DNA of 64,000 nt from an uncultured Lachnospiraceae bacterium (GTDB taxonomy: Bacteria > Bacillota > Clostridia > Lachnospirales > Lachnospiraceae). Where the stretch lies: positions 1 through 64,000 of the forward strand of contig CANQVT010000004.1 in assembly GCA_947627365.1 (NCBI GenBank), given 5' to 3'. Positions 1 to 10,700 of the stretch are shown here, piece after piece (the first letter of the stretch is position 1; each line of letters starts with the position of its first letter). Position numbers and translations under genes: made by a program. The notes below the pieces were generated by a model. The model made no database searches, was not told where the DNA came from, and was given only the letters and a program-made list of their open reading frames with translations.

Positions 1-75
1 CTTCGGCTATATCCTTCCCACTACCGGGCGAATTCGGGACTTTCACCCGTTAGAAACGTGCGCCGCCGGGCGCAC
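1..75 (-). other. Group II intron, 5' end (partial, continues off the left edge)
   Basis: Read on the minus strand from position 75, the sequence begins GTGCGCC and immediately forms a GTGCGCC/GGCGCAC hairpin, followed by an ACGGGTGAAAGTCCCG-like segment. GTGCG is the usual 5' boundary of bacterial group II introns, and this leader resembles the start of intron domain I. The exon side (above 75) is the T-rich tail of a rho-independent terminator, a site type favoured by class C introns. No maturase is visible because the rest lies outside the window. Identification rests on motif recognition only. Confidence 0.6.
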
Positions 76-81
76 TAAAGT

Positions 82-117
82 AAAACCTCCTGGACAGCAT
101 TCCGTCCAAGAGGTTTT
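82..117 (-). terminator. Rho-independent terminator (duplicated copy)
   Basis: A 14-bp stem (AAAACCTC.TGGAC paired with GTCCAAGAGGTTTT, one mismatch) with an 8-nt loop; reading leftwards it ends in a T-rich tract. It is a near copy of the terminator at 1970-2010 and lies directly before the intron boundary at 75. Confidence 0.8.
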
Positions 118-122
118 CTTTT

Positions 123-177
123 ATCGACTCTTTCCGTTAATAACAGGTACATTCTGCTTTGCCATTTTCTCTGTTAT
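123..177 (-). pseudogene. Duplicated 3' remnant of the DUF6674 gene
   Basis: On the minus strand these bases encode about 17 codons ending in KMAKQNVPVINGKSR and a stop, almost identical to the C-terminus of the protein at 2014-2883 (KMAKQNVPVMSGKSR). Similarity stops at about position 178, so no complete gene is present. Together with the adjacent terminator it forms a roughly 95-bp direct repeat that flanks the 0.2-1.95 kb cargo segment. Confidence 0.75.
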
Positions 178-337
178 AAAAATTAGCTGAAGCCGAATTA
201 AGAGGATTTTTGTTTTACATACAATCAATATCCATTATGGAATCCGTTGCACCAATGCACTGTAACTGAACTGGCATAAAGACTTTTAATATTGCCGTCA
301 AAGAAATTTCAACCATAACCATATTGCGCACAAATAA

Positions 338-826
338 CTATAACTTTCCTAGCTTTTCTAAGAATACAACATAAAACTCTCTTTCTTTCATAAGAGCTTG
401 CTGCACTTCAATACTTTTTTTAGTATTTGGTTCTAGCGGATGATCCAAGTTATACAATGCTTGCTTTGTTGCTTGAATGGCAGATTCCACGCTATTTCCT
501 AAAATATCCGAACTATTTGATTTGCCATTGTAGTCATTAACAATCCTCTGAACTATCATCTGCGAAATATGGTTATACATTCCCGTATGAGATATTCCCA
601 ATCCATTAGCACCCACTTGTCTAGCGCTTTCTATCCATGCATCTTTTACACATTGTGGTGCATTTGGTCCGACAATATCAAATGCCTTTTCGTCATAATT
701 GATTTCCGGTATGCCTTGATCCTTCTGCGTATTTACCACTTTCATAAATTGAGGCGTTTTAGTGTCCTTGCTTACTGATGAATATGATATATTATTTTGC
801 TTGTAATCCACACTAACTTGCATCAT
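338..826 (-). CDS. Unknown protein, second gene of a cargo pair
   Basis: A protein of about 162 residues that I do not recognise. It has no membrane segment and no catalytic motif I can name. The ORF track starts at 853, but an AAGGAG Shine-Dalgarno sequence lies just after the end of the preceding gene's full-length frame (stop 843-845), so the MMQVSV start near 826 is preferred. This spacing suggests translational coupling to the secreted-protein gene upstream. The gene lies between two copies of the DUF6674 3' end and is more AT-rich than the ICE core, which fits acquired cargo. Confidence 0.55.
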   Translation of the reverse strand: MMQVSVDYKQNNISYSSVSKDTKTPQFMKVVNTQKDQGIPEINYDEKAFDIVGPNAPQCVKDAWIESARQVGANGLGISHTGMYNHISQMIVQRIVNDYNGKSNSSDILGNSVESAIQATKQALYNLDHPLEPNTKKSIEVQQALMKEREFYVVFLEKLGKL

Positions 827-842
827 TCCACATTCTTTCTCC

Positions 843-1397
843 TTAATACACATAAAACCTAATGTTCATTGTATTCCACGGTAAATTGGCAGAAGTAGAA
901 TTTGCTGTAAATGTTCCTATCTCATATTCGCTTCCTTCATATGTCCAAAGACACGCATATCCATCAATAATACTATCATTATTAAAATCTAATGCCTAGG
1001 TATCGGTCAATGTCATATTCATATTATTAAAATATGCAAACCTTGTCTTAGCATATCCAACTTCGATTGTGATAGCCTGAAACCAAGTTCCACCGTGATC
1101 CAACTTAGAACCTACCTGTGCAGTGGTCGATGAATGATCAATCATCTCTGTTCCCGCTTTTTCTGAGTTGATTTCATAAAGATAGAACTGTGTCAGTGCC
1201 GGAGCCGATGGGATAAGCATAATATCAGAATCCTCTACATTGAAAATGTACTGAGAAAACTCTTCCAGATTTGTTTCAGATAAACTCTCCCATTTTTTAG
1301 GCTGTTCATTTTCTGCCGCCAAAGTACTCACACTTGTTCCCATTAACATCGCTGTTGCTAATACAAATGCCATAATTCTTTTAAATGCTTTGCTCAT
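843..1397 (-). pseudogene. Secreted protein gene interrupted by an amber codon
   Basis: Starts at 1397 after an AAGGAG site and begins with a clear signal peptide (MSKAFKRIMAFVLATAMLMG, cleavage near ALA-AEN). The ORF track ends it at 996 with TAG after MTLTDT. The same frame then continues for 50 more codons (ALDFNNDSII...MNIRFYVY) to a TAA at 843, right in front of the next gene's ribosome-binding site. The intended product was therefore probably 184 codons. Function unknown. Either this is a nonsense mutant or the truncated 133-residue protein is made. A sequencing error at one base would also explain it. Confidence 0.65.
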
Positions 1398-1560
1398 TTT
1401 AATTTCTCCTTATTGTTTTTATTTAACATGGTTTATCCGATCATTTTGTTGCTTTTAGATATAGTTTCATCCCCTTCTCAGATTAGGCACAAAACATATA
1501 GAATAACCCATTGCTATCCATACTCCTGTTGTCAGAATATCAATATATAAAAATGCAGGC

Positions 1561-1726
1561 AATATGCATTGCAGAAAATGGTTTCATATTGCAGAGAATA
1601 ACTTAGCCATTCTCTACAAATTTCAAAATAACTCAAATATGGTTTGATTATATATCTATTAGCGGCTAAAAATAATGACATCATAATATGCATTGCAGAT
1701 AATGACCTTGTATTGCAGAAAATGAC
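1561..1726. repeat. Paired 20-bp-phased TTGCAG repeats (operator or iteron candidate)
   Basis: ATTGCAGA-type repeats start at 1568, 1588, 1692 and 1712. Each pair is spaced exactly 20 bp, and the two pairs form two similar blocks of about 42 bp starting AATATGCATTGCAGA. The 1398-1735 intergenic stretch holds no gene I can support. Two-turn phasing suggests binding sites for a regulator of the neighbouring cargo genes; the function is inferred. Confidence 0.5.
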
Positions 1727-1735
1727 CAAACTTTT

Positions 1736-1951
1736 GTGGTTCAACTGCAAACACTACAGAAAATAGCGAAAAATACAGGAGTTGCTACCACCATTCACGC
1801 TGAATATCTTTCCTATGATGCTGCAAATGATTTAGTAAATTCAGCAGATTTAATATTCAGTGGAAGCCTTTTGAATGTGACACAGGTAATATATGATCTG
1901 AACGCCCCGGAAGCATATGAAGAAAACACCGGTAAAATTACCTTATCATAA
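1736..1951 (+). pseudogene. Fragment of a secreted-type protein gene
   Basis: A plus-strand frame of 71 codons with a protein-like stretch (YLSYDAANDLVNSADLIFSG) but no Shine-Dalgarno sequence and a poor start (GTG). The first codons overlap the end of the phased repeats. It resembles the beginning of the mature part of a secreted protein that has lost both its signal peptide and its C-terminal part. It could also be spurious. Confidence 0.3.
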
Positions 1952-1969
1952 ATTTTCTTTAAAAAGTAA

Positions 1970-2010
1970 AAAACCTCTTGGACAAAACATCATCCCGTCC
2001 AAGAGGTTTT
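1970..2010 (-). terminator. Rho-independent terminator of the ICE operon
   Basis: A perfect 14-bp stem (AAAACCTCTTGGAC / GTCCAAGAGGTTTT) with a 13-nt loop and a T-run on the minus-strand side, directly behind the stop of the DUF6674 gene. Confidence 0.9.
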
Positions 2011-2013
2011 CTT

Positions 2014-2883
2014 TTATCGGCTCTTTCCACTCATAACAGGTACATTCTGCTTTGCCATTTTTTCTGTCATTGCTTGCGTTATCTGTTGTTCGTATGCCTC
2101 AAAGACCTCCGATCCATACTGAAAGGCAGGCTCCGCCACCGTCATATTTGCTGACGGATTGATAACCTCCGCCTCCACACGCTCCATCTTCTGTACGGCT
2201 TGATCCCTCTGTTGTTGCTGATCCTGCGTCAAACGCTGTATCTGATTGAGCGCCGCCTCCGCATAGTTTATCACTCCCGACAACAGTTTCCGCTTTGCCA
2301 TTAACGGTTTCTTAAGCAGTTCCGTTTTAGAAAATTTCTTCTCCCCATACTTCTTTTCCGGCTTTCCGGCGAAAACTCTCAGGGTATTTGACGCCTTCTG
2401 GAACGCCTCACGCATACCCTTTCCCAGTGCATCTATCCTGTCAAGGCTCCTGTCTACCTCCGTTATGCTCTCTTTCACATTCTGACGGATCTTCTCCAGC
2501 TTATCCCTAATGCCTGTAAATTCAGACATTTTATTTAAGGCGGCTTTACCTTTCTGCTTGGCCTCCGCCACGATTTCCGCCGCCTTTTCCTTAAACTCCG
2601 TTTTGACTTCAAACAACTGCTGTTTTATCTTCTGGCACTGTTGCTCCAAATTGTCAATCGTTTTTGTCAGGGTTTCTTTCAGTGACTTGCGCTGCCTTTT
2701 CGCCTCCATCTCCGCAAGCTGCTTTCTCATACCTGCAAGTTCCTCAATGACCGCATCCATTTTTCTCTCCATACCCTGAATATATGCCGCCATTTTACCC
2801 ACATTGTTAGCCGCCTCTTTCTGCTGATTTTTGTTTAACAATTCAATCAGTTCCTGCACAACTTGATCATTCGTCAGCTCCAT
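2014..2883 (-). CDS. DUF6674-family ICE protein
   Basis: A 289-residue, highly charged protein without signal or membrane segment. The middle (about residues 35-140) is rich in K, E and Q heptads and is probably coiled-coil. The N-terminus (MELTNDQVVQELIELLNKN) and general layout match the DUF6674 proteins found next to SpoVG-like genes in Lachnospiraceae ICEs; the family name is from memory. A strong AAAGGAGG site precedes the ATG at 2883. It is the last gene of the long ICE operon and is followed by a perfect terminator. Biochemical role unknown. Confidence 0.65.
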   Translation of the reverse strand: MELTNDQVVQELIELLNKNQQKEAANNVGKMAAYIQGMERKMDAVIEELAGMRKQLAEMEAKRQRKSLKETLTKTIDNLEQQCQKIKQQLFEVKTEFKEKAAEIVAEAKQKGKAALNKMSEFTGIRDKLEKIRQNVKESITEVDRSLDRIDALGKGMREAFQKASNTLRVFAGKPEKKYGEKKFSKTELLKKPLMAKRKLLSGVINYAEAALNQIQRLTQDQQQQRDQAVQKMERVEAEVINPSANMTVAEPAFQYGSEVFEAYEQQITQAMTEKMAKQNVPVMSGKSR

Positions 2884-2936
2884 AACTGCCTCCTTTCTCC
2901 ACGGGGCTAAATGCCCCGTGAAATCTTAATATCGAA

Positions 2937-3617
2937 TTAGCGGAAAGGAAGCTCCTGATCCCACTGTCTGTTCTCCGCTACCATACTGCTCTGTTCCATA
3001 GCCCTCTCCCTGCCCTCGTTCAGTGCCTGCTCCTTTTCCTGCTGATAGCACTCCAGAAGTCTGTCATTTAGCTTTTCACGGAACTCCTTTGTAACAGGAT
3101 AGCAGATGTCACGGTAAACCGGCTTATCGCCTTTACCGTTTACCATGTGGGAGGGCATAGATACAAAATCCTTTTCCTTGCCCCTCAAAATGCTTATATT
3201 GCCTACCACAAAGCTGTCCTCAAAGTAAATGCGACCAAGTCCTAAGATATTGCTGCCCTCTCTCTCATAAGGAGTGACCTTGACCTCAAACTCCGGCTCC
3301 TGCGGACTTTCCACTTCCATCTTTACCTCCGCCTTGCCAGTCTGCTCCATCTCCGCATACAGATCAAGGATAGCTCCGTACAATTCCTCACGGAACTCCT
3401 TTGTAATAGGATTGCAGATGTCCTTATATACGGTTTCGTTATGCTCTGTCCTCTCCTTGCTCGCAAAGGAAGGCATTGAGATAAAAGGCTGGTCATCCTT
3501 TCCCTCCAGAACCGCTATATTGTTGATCTTGAACACGCCTCCGAGAACAACAGTAGCAAATGCCCGCACCTTCTTTTCCGCATTGCTGACTGCGTTCAAC
3601 TGAATTGAATAATCCAT
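2937..3617 (-). CDS. Tandem SpoVG-domain protein
   Basis: 226 residues with two consecutive SpoVG-like domains. Residues about 1-85 contain FKINNIAVLEG, FISMPSF and DICNPITKEFRE; residues about 110-190 repeat the pattern with DSFVVGNISILRG, FVSMPSH and DICYPVTKEFRE. SpoVG is a small nucleic-acid-binding regulator in Firmicutes, normally a single domain of about 90 residues, so this is an internal duplication. The C-terminal tail is glutamate and glutamine rich. It is preceded by AGAGAGGAAAG and sits upstream of the DUF6674 gene. A role in ICE regulation is likely but unproven. Confidence 0.85.
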   Translation of the reverse strand: MDYSIQLNAVSNAEKKVRAFATVVLGGVFKINNIAVLEGKDDQPFISMPSFASKERTEHNETVYKDICNPITKEFREELYGAILDLYAEMEQTGKAEVKMEVESPQEPEFEVKVTPYEREGSNILGLGRIYFEDSFVVGNISILRGKEKDFVSMPSHMVNGKGDKPVYRDICYPVTKEFREKLNDRLLECYQQEKEQALNEGRERAMEQSSMVAENRQWDQELPFR

Positions 3618-3708
3618 AACTTTCCTCTCTTTCCGCCTGTTTCTCAGGCAATCACATTTTTAATGGTTTCTTATCTGAAATGTCCCGGCTTAGCTGTCAA
3701 GGACATAT

Positions 3709-4101
3709 TCATTCATCACTGTCTGCCTCAGTCTCCGGCAGACAGATAAAACAGGATAACTGTTCTATGCGCTCCATATCCATTTTCCCACGCAGGAAAT
3801 TAGCCAGCGTCAGCACAAATCCGTCCTGCTCATAGTAGAGCCAGTCTCCCTCTTTGGTTTCCTCTCCCGCTTCAGCCACAATGGAAATGGCACAGTCCGG
3901 AAGGTACATCTGCTCTGCTTCGTCATAGTTACAGAACACGCCTTCATGCAGATTTAATCCAAGCTCCGGTATCTGCACCCACCATCCGCTTATCACAATC
4001 TGATAATCTTCCTCGCTTTCCATCACATCATCCGCCACTTCGGAAAAGTCCATTTCCCCTATAATTTCCTCTACCTCTACCAAACGGTATGCTTTTTTCA
4101 T
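3709..4101 (-). CDS. ICE-associated unknown protein
   Basis: An acidic protein of 130 residues, probably cytoplasmic, family not recognised. The track start at 4125 is less likely than ATG 4101, which overlaps the sortase stop (ATGA) and has a GGAGG site inside the sortase gene end. The overlap implies translational coupling with the sortase and membership of the same operon. Confidence 0.65.
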   Translation of the reverse strand: MKKAYRLVEVEEIIGEMDFSEVADDVMESEEDYQIVISGWWVQIPELGLNLHEGVFCNYDEAEQMYLPDCAISIVAEAGEETKEGDWLYYEQDGFVLTLANFLRGKMDMERIEQLSCFICLPETEADSDE

Positions 4102-4712
4102 TCCTCCATTCCTTTCCACTGGCATCTCACGATCAGCCGCATAGTGCCGCTGTTTTCACAGGTTAAAAGCGTTAGCTCCCTCTCCTGCCCCTGATCCTTG
4201 ACGGAGTTTTCATACGGTCCTACTACCTCAGATTCGCTCACTTCATAGAGATACACTCTGCCCTCATGATCTGTCAGTTTTACTACATCTCCTTGCTGCA
4301 GCTGGTTAAGATACTTAAAATAAGTCCCGTATCTGCTGCCCCGATGTCCGGCTAGAACACAGTTTCCCGTCTCTCCGATACCCGCCGTTCCCGGTATATG
4401 ACCGATTCCCACGCTAAGCTCTGCGCTTCCTGCGCCCTCCACAACGGGATATTTCAGGTCTAAAGCTTCCATCTCAACAATTCCCATAACATCACCCGTC
4501 TGAAAAGAGGCAGCTGTTTTTTCATCGGTGCCGGTTTCCCCGTCACTGGTCTTTACTTTTCCCTTATCGCCGCTATCCTCCACGATGGTCTGTTCGATTT
4601 CCTTTATAAGCCGATCCGTCCTGTCTCTCCCACAGAAGGAATAAATAAGCGGAACCGACATAACAGCCAGTCCCGCAGCGATACATATTGCCGCCATGAT
4701 CTTTCTTTTCAT
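4098..4712 (-). CDS. Class D-type sortase
   Basis: 204 residues. An N-terminal membrane anchor (about residues 5-25), a variable linker, then a sortase domain with the catalytic histidine in [13 protein letters not shown] and the catalytic cysteine in LTLLTCEN followed by the arginine region MRLIVRCQW. Sortases are extracytoplasmic cysteine transpeptidases that attach LPxTG-type proteins to the cell wall; in ICEs they are thought to anchor adhesins for mating. No LPxTG substrate is visible here. The start overlaps the stop of the giant helicase gene by four bases. Class D is judged from the short length and TLxTC-like motif. Confidence 0.85.
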   Translation of the reverse strand: MKRKIMAAICIAAGLAVMSVPLIYSFCGRDRTDRLIKEIEQTIVEDSGDKGKVKTSDGETGTDEKTAASFQTGDVMGIVEMEALDLKYPVVEGAGSAELSVGIGHIPGTAGIGETGNCVLAGHRGSRYGTYFKYLNQLQQGDVVKLTDHEGRVYLYEVSESEVVGPYENSVKDQGQERELTLLTCENSGTMRLIVRCQWKGMEE

Positions 4713-7700
4713 CTGCTCTCCTTCCCATTTGGTACTGTCATGTAACCCCTTGTCTGCTCTGCCACCATACTCTGACCTGAAATGGCATTTTCGTCCAAGT
4801 CCACATCCGGCGTGGCACTGTTCTCCAAGTCAAGCTCCACATTCAACTCATTCAGGCGGTCAATCTTCTCGTTTAACTCCTGTTCCTGCGCAAATGGCTT
4901 GTCATATTCCAACTTAGACTGCTCCATATCACGCTGATACTGAGTGATCCGCTCCTCCAGCACCGCCTTATTCTGCTCGATACCACCCAACAGGTTCTCC
5001 AGCTTTACCATATTGCCTACCGGACTTGCAGACAGCTCAACTTTATAATCTGTCCTGCCCCTGAGTATAAGGTAATGCATCCCGATATGGTTCTTCTCCA
5101 CAAGCAGTTCAAAACCTTTAAATTCCCCGATATGCGTTGTTTCGCCCTTGCTGCACTTGCTGACTGCTTCAAGCATCACCGTACCGCCATCGGTCCGTTC
5201 CGTAAACCTCGCTTTGCCGATGGTAATTGCAAAATCAGGCTCCGTGAGCAGTGATTGCTCCGCCGTTTTTGTATCTGCCTCAACACAGGCAAGCTTTTCC
5301 TGTGCCGCCGCTATCTGTTTTGGATAACGGATCATAAAGTTATCCTCCAGATTGTACCGCTGTCTGTCATAGGTGCTTTTTAGCAGTTTAAGCCTCTGCA
5401 CATCATTTTCAAGCTCCATTTTCTCCTTGATTAAGGGGTTTCCGGTCGCTACCGCCTTGATCTCCGCATAGGACAGGGTAGCCTCGTCAATGTCCTCACA
5501 GGTACGGGAGACTGCCTTGCTCGTCATGATCTGACTGATAAACCTCTGCTTATTCTCAATAATGCTCCAACTGTATGCATCGAAGGTTCCTTGCGTCACA
5601 TATCGGTAAACAGCAATCTCATCATTCTCATTTCCCTGACGTATCCCACGCCCCTCCCTCTGCTCAATGCAGGACGGCTTCCACGGGCAGTCAATATGGT
5701 GCATTGCCGTAAGATGCGTCTGCACATTGACGCCGGTTCCGCACTTGTCCGTTGAACCGATCAGGATCTTTTTCTTACCGGTCCGCATTTCTTTGAACAG
5801 GTCATCCCTCTGTGCATCCGTTTTGGCATCGTGGATAAAAGCAATCTCATTCGCAGGTATCCCGGCTTTCACAAGCTGCGTCTTAACATAGTTATACACA
5901 TCGAACTCGCATTCTCCGCTCCTTAATTTGTCCTCCCAGTCCCCGCTCCAAATGGTTTTAGGTGTTCCAATGTCCGAAAAAACAAGCTGGCATCCGATTT
6001 TGCCGTCTTTATTGCCCGCAAAATACTCTGCTGCCACATTTTCAACCACCTTGTTCAGTTTGCTGTCGGAATTGTTTGGCGCATCCGGTATCAGCAGCCT
6101 TGCATCTGTTCCCAAAAGCCTTGCCTCATGTGTGATTTTCAGGAAGTTGTCAACGCTCGGATCAACATTTCCGCTGCGGATTGCCTCCGCCCTGGTCACA
6201 AATTCCTCCATAACCTGTTTCACGAACCAATCCGGCTCACTCTTTACGATGACAGGCTTTCCCTCCCGCAGCTTTGGCACCGGAAGTTCGATCATATCAC
6301 TTGTCACGACATCCGCCATTTCCTTAAAAGTGTTCATAAGTTCCGGTACATTGGTAAACTTGTTGAAACGGCTCTTGAATCGGAAACCGTTTCCTTCCAC
6401 CGTAAGCTCCAGTGCCGTAGTGACCTCCCCGAAGTTAGTAGCCCAAGAGTCAAAGTGGTAAATTCCCATGCGCTCTAAGGTATCCTTTTGGAGATACTTC
6501 TGCATGACATACATCTCGCACATAGTATTCGAGATCGGTGTACCCGTTGCAAACACAATCCCTCTGCCATCGTTGATCTGAGAAATATACTGGCATTTGA
6601 GCTGCATATCCGTAGCCTTCTTTGAGCCGGAGCTGGATATTCCCGATACATTGTTGATCTTGGAAAATATAGCAAGGTTTTTAAACATATGCGCCTCGTC
6701 CACCATGATGGAATCAATGCCCAGTTCCTCAAATGTGATCAGGTCATCCTTTCTGCTTTCGTCTGACAGTTCTTTCAGCTCAGCCTCCAGCTTTTTCTTC
6801 TGCGCCTCCATCTGCTTGATTGTCCACTGCTCTCCCTTTTCTTCCTTTATCTCTTCAATCGCAGCCGTCATCTCTGCTATCTGTTCGCTAAGCATATGCT
6901 CTTTCCGCTCCTGAGAGATCGGGATCTTCTCAAACTGGGAGTGGGACATAATGATACAGTCATAATCCCCTGTTGCTATCCTTGACACAAACTGCTTTCT
7001 CCGGCTCTTTTCAAAATCACGCTCTGTTGCCACCAGAATGTTTGCGGAAGGATACAAACGCATAAATTCGCCCGCTGTCTGCCCGATCAGAGATTTTGGC
7101 ACTACAATAACATTCTTGTTGGAAAGACCAAGACGCTTCTGCTCCATGCACGCAGCCATCATTGTAAAAGTCTTTCCGGCGCCGACACAGTGGGCAAGCA
7201 GCGTATTTCCGCCGAGAAGTATCCTTGCTATCGCATTCTTCTGGTGATCCCGCAGCTTTATTTCAGGGTTCATTCCGGGAAATGTCAGATGGGAGCCGTC
7301 ATACTCACGCAGACGGATATTGTTAAAGGTTTCATTATAATACTGCACATACTTCTGGCGCCGCTCTACATCCTTGAATATCCAGTTCTTAAACGCCTCT
7401 TTCATCTGGTTCTGCTTTTCCCTTGCGAGCATAGTCTCATTCTTGTTTATGACATAGTGTACCTTTCCGTCAGGTTCCTCTACCCTGTCACGTATCGTAA
7501 CTGTCCGCAGGTTCAGGGTTTCCTCTAAAATAGAATAGGCATCCATGCGCTTTGTTCCGTAGGTTTCCGTAGCGGCAATGGAATAATTGTCAAGCCGCTT
7601 ATTTTCTACAAACCAGTTCATACCATAGGGATTAAGCTTCACCTGTATGCCCGAACTGTAATACTGGCTTCTGACTGCTCTTGCCCTCCTCGGTGTTTCC

Positions 7701-10700
7701 AGAAGTTCATAGATAAATGCCTCATAATCCTCCGGATCGATCCATGTCATACCGATGCGCATATCTATCTCTGTGGCGTCAAGGTCTTTGGGCTGTACCT
7801 TTTCCAGTGCCTCCACATTGCCAGAAAACAGATCTCCGTTTTCCTCCGCATATGCCTTTGCAATCCGCAGCTTATCCCTCACACAGCCTGAAAGATATTC
7901 ATCCGCCGTTTTCCAGCCTGCATTGAAGTTGTTCTCGTTGTACTCCGTTGGATCAAGGAAGATAAGTCCCTCAAGTTCCTGTACCAGAAGTGACCGCTTT
8001 AGCTCTGCCTCCGCATCAGCGGAGAGCGTACTTCCCTCCGGCAGCTGCTCTAACGCCTGTTTCATGTCCGGCTCATACAGACTGAGCATAAAAGGAATGT
8101 TGACTCTGCCGTACTCATTGACGGAGATATTGAGCGCCTCAACCGCTGTCTCCACTCTGTCATTTTGTGACTTTGGTCGGATTGTCTGCTTATAGAACAT
8201 ATCCGCCTTTTCCACTCTGCCATCCTCGTCCACCACTTCAAGGGAACATAAAAGCGGGTAGTCCGCATCGTCACGGAATGCCCGCATATTGCTCTGCCCT
8301 GTCAGATAACCGTATTTCTTCACATAGGCATCATATTTATCATTTAATAACTTCTGTTGGTACTTTAATTCCTCCTCGCTGCACCCTTCCGTCTGGATAA
8401 AGATAAGCTGTCGGGTGACATTCCTGATTTCATCCATGTACCGTATCCTCTCCTCCATATTTGCCGACACCTCCTTGCGGTACATTTTGGAGTTGTCACG
8501 GTAATAGAGTTTTCCGTTCACAAAGGCATAGGTATAATTCTTCACATCAGGATCGGCATCTATCATATCAAGGGAGCTTTCCCCTTCCTCTAAGATTTCC
8601 TCTGCCTGCGTGATCTGCCCCTCCAGCCTGTCCACAGCCTCATGAAGTGCCGCCTTCAGGTCGAAGCTTTCGTCACTATTGATACAGCTTGTATATTTGC
8701 TCTCATTGCCGAACATCCTGTCATCATATTCCATATGCCCCAGCATCATCTCAGGGTGTTCCACAAAGTAGGAATTGACCGCTATCCCGTCCTCCGTCCT
8801 GCCTAAATGCACCCAGTCCGGCTCCGTAACAATCTTTCTGTCACGCTTCTGCAGGAATATGATGTCACTCGTAACTTCCGTTCCCGCACTGTCACGGAAA
8901 GCAGTGTTTGGCAGCCTCACAGCACCTATAAACTCCGCACGTTCCGCAAGATATTTGCGGACCGCAGGATTCGCCTTATCCAGTGTGCCCTTGCTCGTGA
9001 TAAATGCCACTATGCCGCCCGGTCTGACCTTATCCAGTGTTTTTGCAAAAAAATAATCGTGGATACGGAAGTTGTACTTTGCATACTTAGGATCATAGAG
9101 CTTATAGTCCCCGAATGGGACATTGCCCACCGCAATATCAAAAAAGTTATCCGGAAACTGCTTTTCTTCATAACCCCGAATTGCAATTTCCGCCTTTGGA
9201 TAGAGCAGCTTTGCGATTCTTCCTGAAATATCATCCTTTTCCACGCCGTAGAGTCTGCTGCCCGCCATACTCTCAGGCAGCGTACCGAAGAAATGCCCGA
9301 TACCCATTGCCGGCTCCAGAATACTCCCGCCCTGAAAGCCAAGCTTTTCCAGAGCCTCATACACCGCCTCAGTAATCACGGGATCGGTATAAAACGCCGT
9401 GTTCACGGAATCCCTTGCTTCTTCGTATTCAAATGTGGAGAGTAAGCCTTTCAGTTCCTCATATTCTTTTTCCCAGCTTTCGTTATTGGCGTCAAAGGCT
9501 TGCGGTATACCGCCCCAGCCCACATATCTTGTAAGTATCTTCTGTTCTTCCCTCGTTGCCGACCGTCCCTCATACTCTATCTGTTTTAACAGCCGGATTG
9601 CCTCGATGTTCCACCGATACCTTATCTTTGGACCGCCCTTTGGCAGTTCGCCAGCCGACAGACGGAAATTCCCTGTGTCCCGTTTTGCTTTCAGATTGTC
9701 CAGTGCATCCGAAAACTGTTTCTCTAAAGCGGACTTTTTTTCATAAGGCTTTTCCGAGAACTCTTTTACATAGGCATCCTGACGCTTTTTCTCCGTAAAT
9801 ATGCCTGCCTGTATCAGATATTCCATCACGGAATAAATCTGTTCATAGGTTACGGACACCTGCTTTCTTTCTTCCCCCTGACCTTTATAATCTACCAGAA
9901 AGGAATCCCTGCTCTGTGTATACTCTATCAGCCCATGCGCATTAGCATGGTAGGATTTCTTCTCGTCCTTATCGGCATATTGGTTTATGGTGTGTTTTAG
10001 GAAATGCAGCTTGTTTTCTTTTGACAGACTGCTCTCATGCACCATCTGGAGAAATGATTGAAATGGTGCGATAGCGGAGCAAGCCTGTAGGTAAATCTCC
10101 AGCGCCTCCCTCAGATCGTTTTCCATTTCCTCGACCTGTTTTAGCGCCTCCGGAAATGTACCCTTTTTCCCCTGAGAGGCGGCCGGCTCTGCCTGACCGG
10201 AAAGACTGCTCTCTGCCTCATTTGTCTTGATTTTCCCCTGCTCCTGCACAGGCATTTCCACCGCCGGCAGCTCAATAGCCGTAAAGTTGGGTTCCGTCGC
10301 CATTTTCCGTTTGTAGTCATGGTAGATCTCCATAAACCACGGCATAGCGGTAAAAGACTGAGGGTTTTCTTTAAAACGCTCAAACTCGCCCTCGCTCAGA
10401 TAGTCATTTTCCTCGATCATATGGAGGATAAGGGCAGCGCAATATTTATAATCTGCACGTTTTTCTTCCCTCGTGCCGTCTGCCTCTGCATAGGACACGA
10501 TGATCCCTTCGCTGTCCCTTGTGATAATGGCATCCCCATAAGGACCGCTTATTGTATGGGACATTGCAAATTCTTCCCGTTCTTCCCCGTACACCTTTGC
10601 AAGAAACTCAGCCTTAGACTCCAGAGGGAGATTAGTGGTAAAAATGTCATACAACAGAGTTTTTACGGATATATACTGAATTTCCTCATTAAAATACTTT

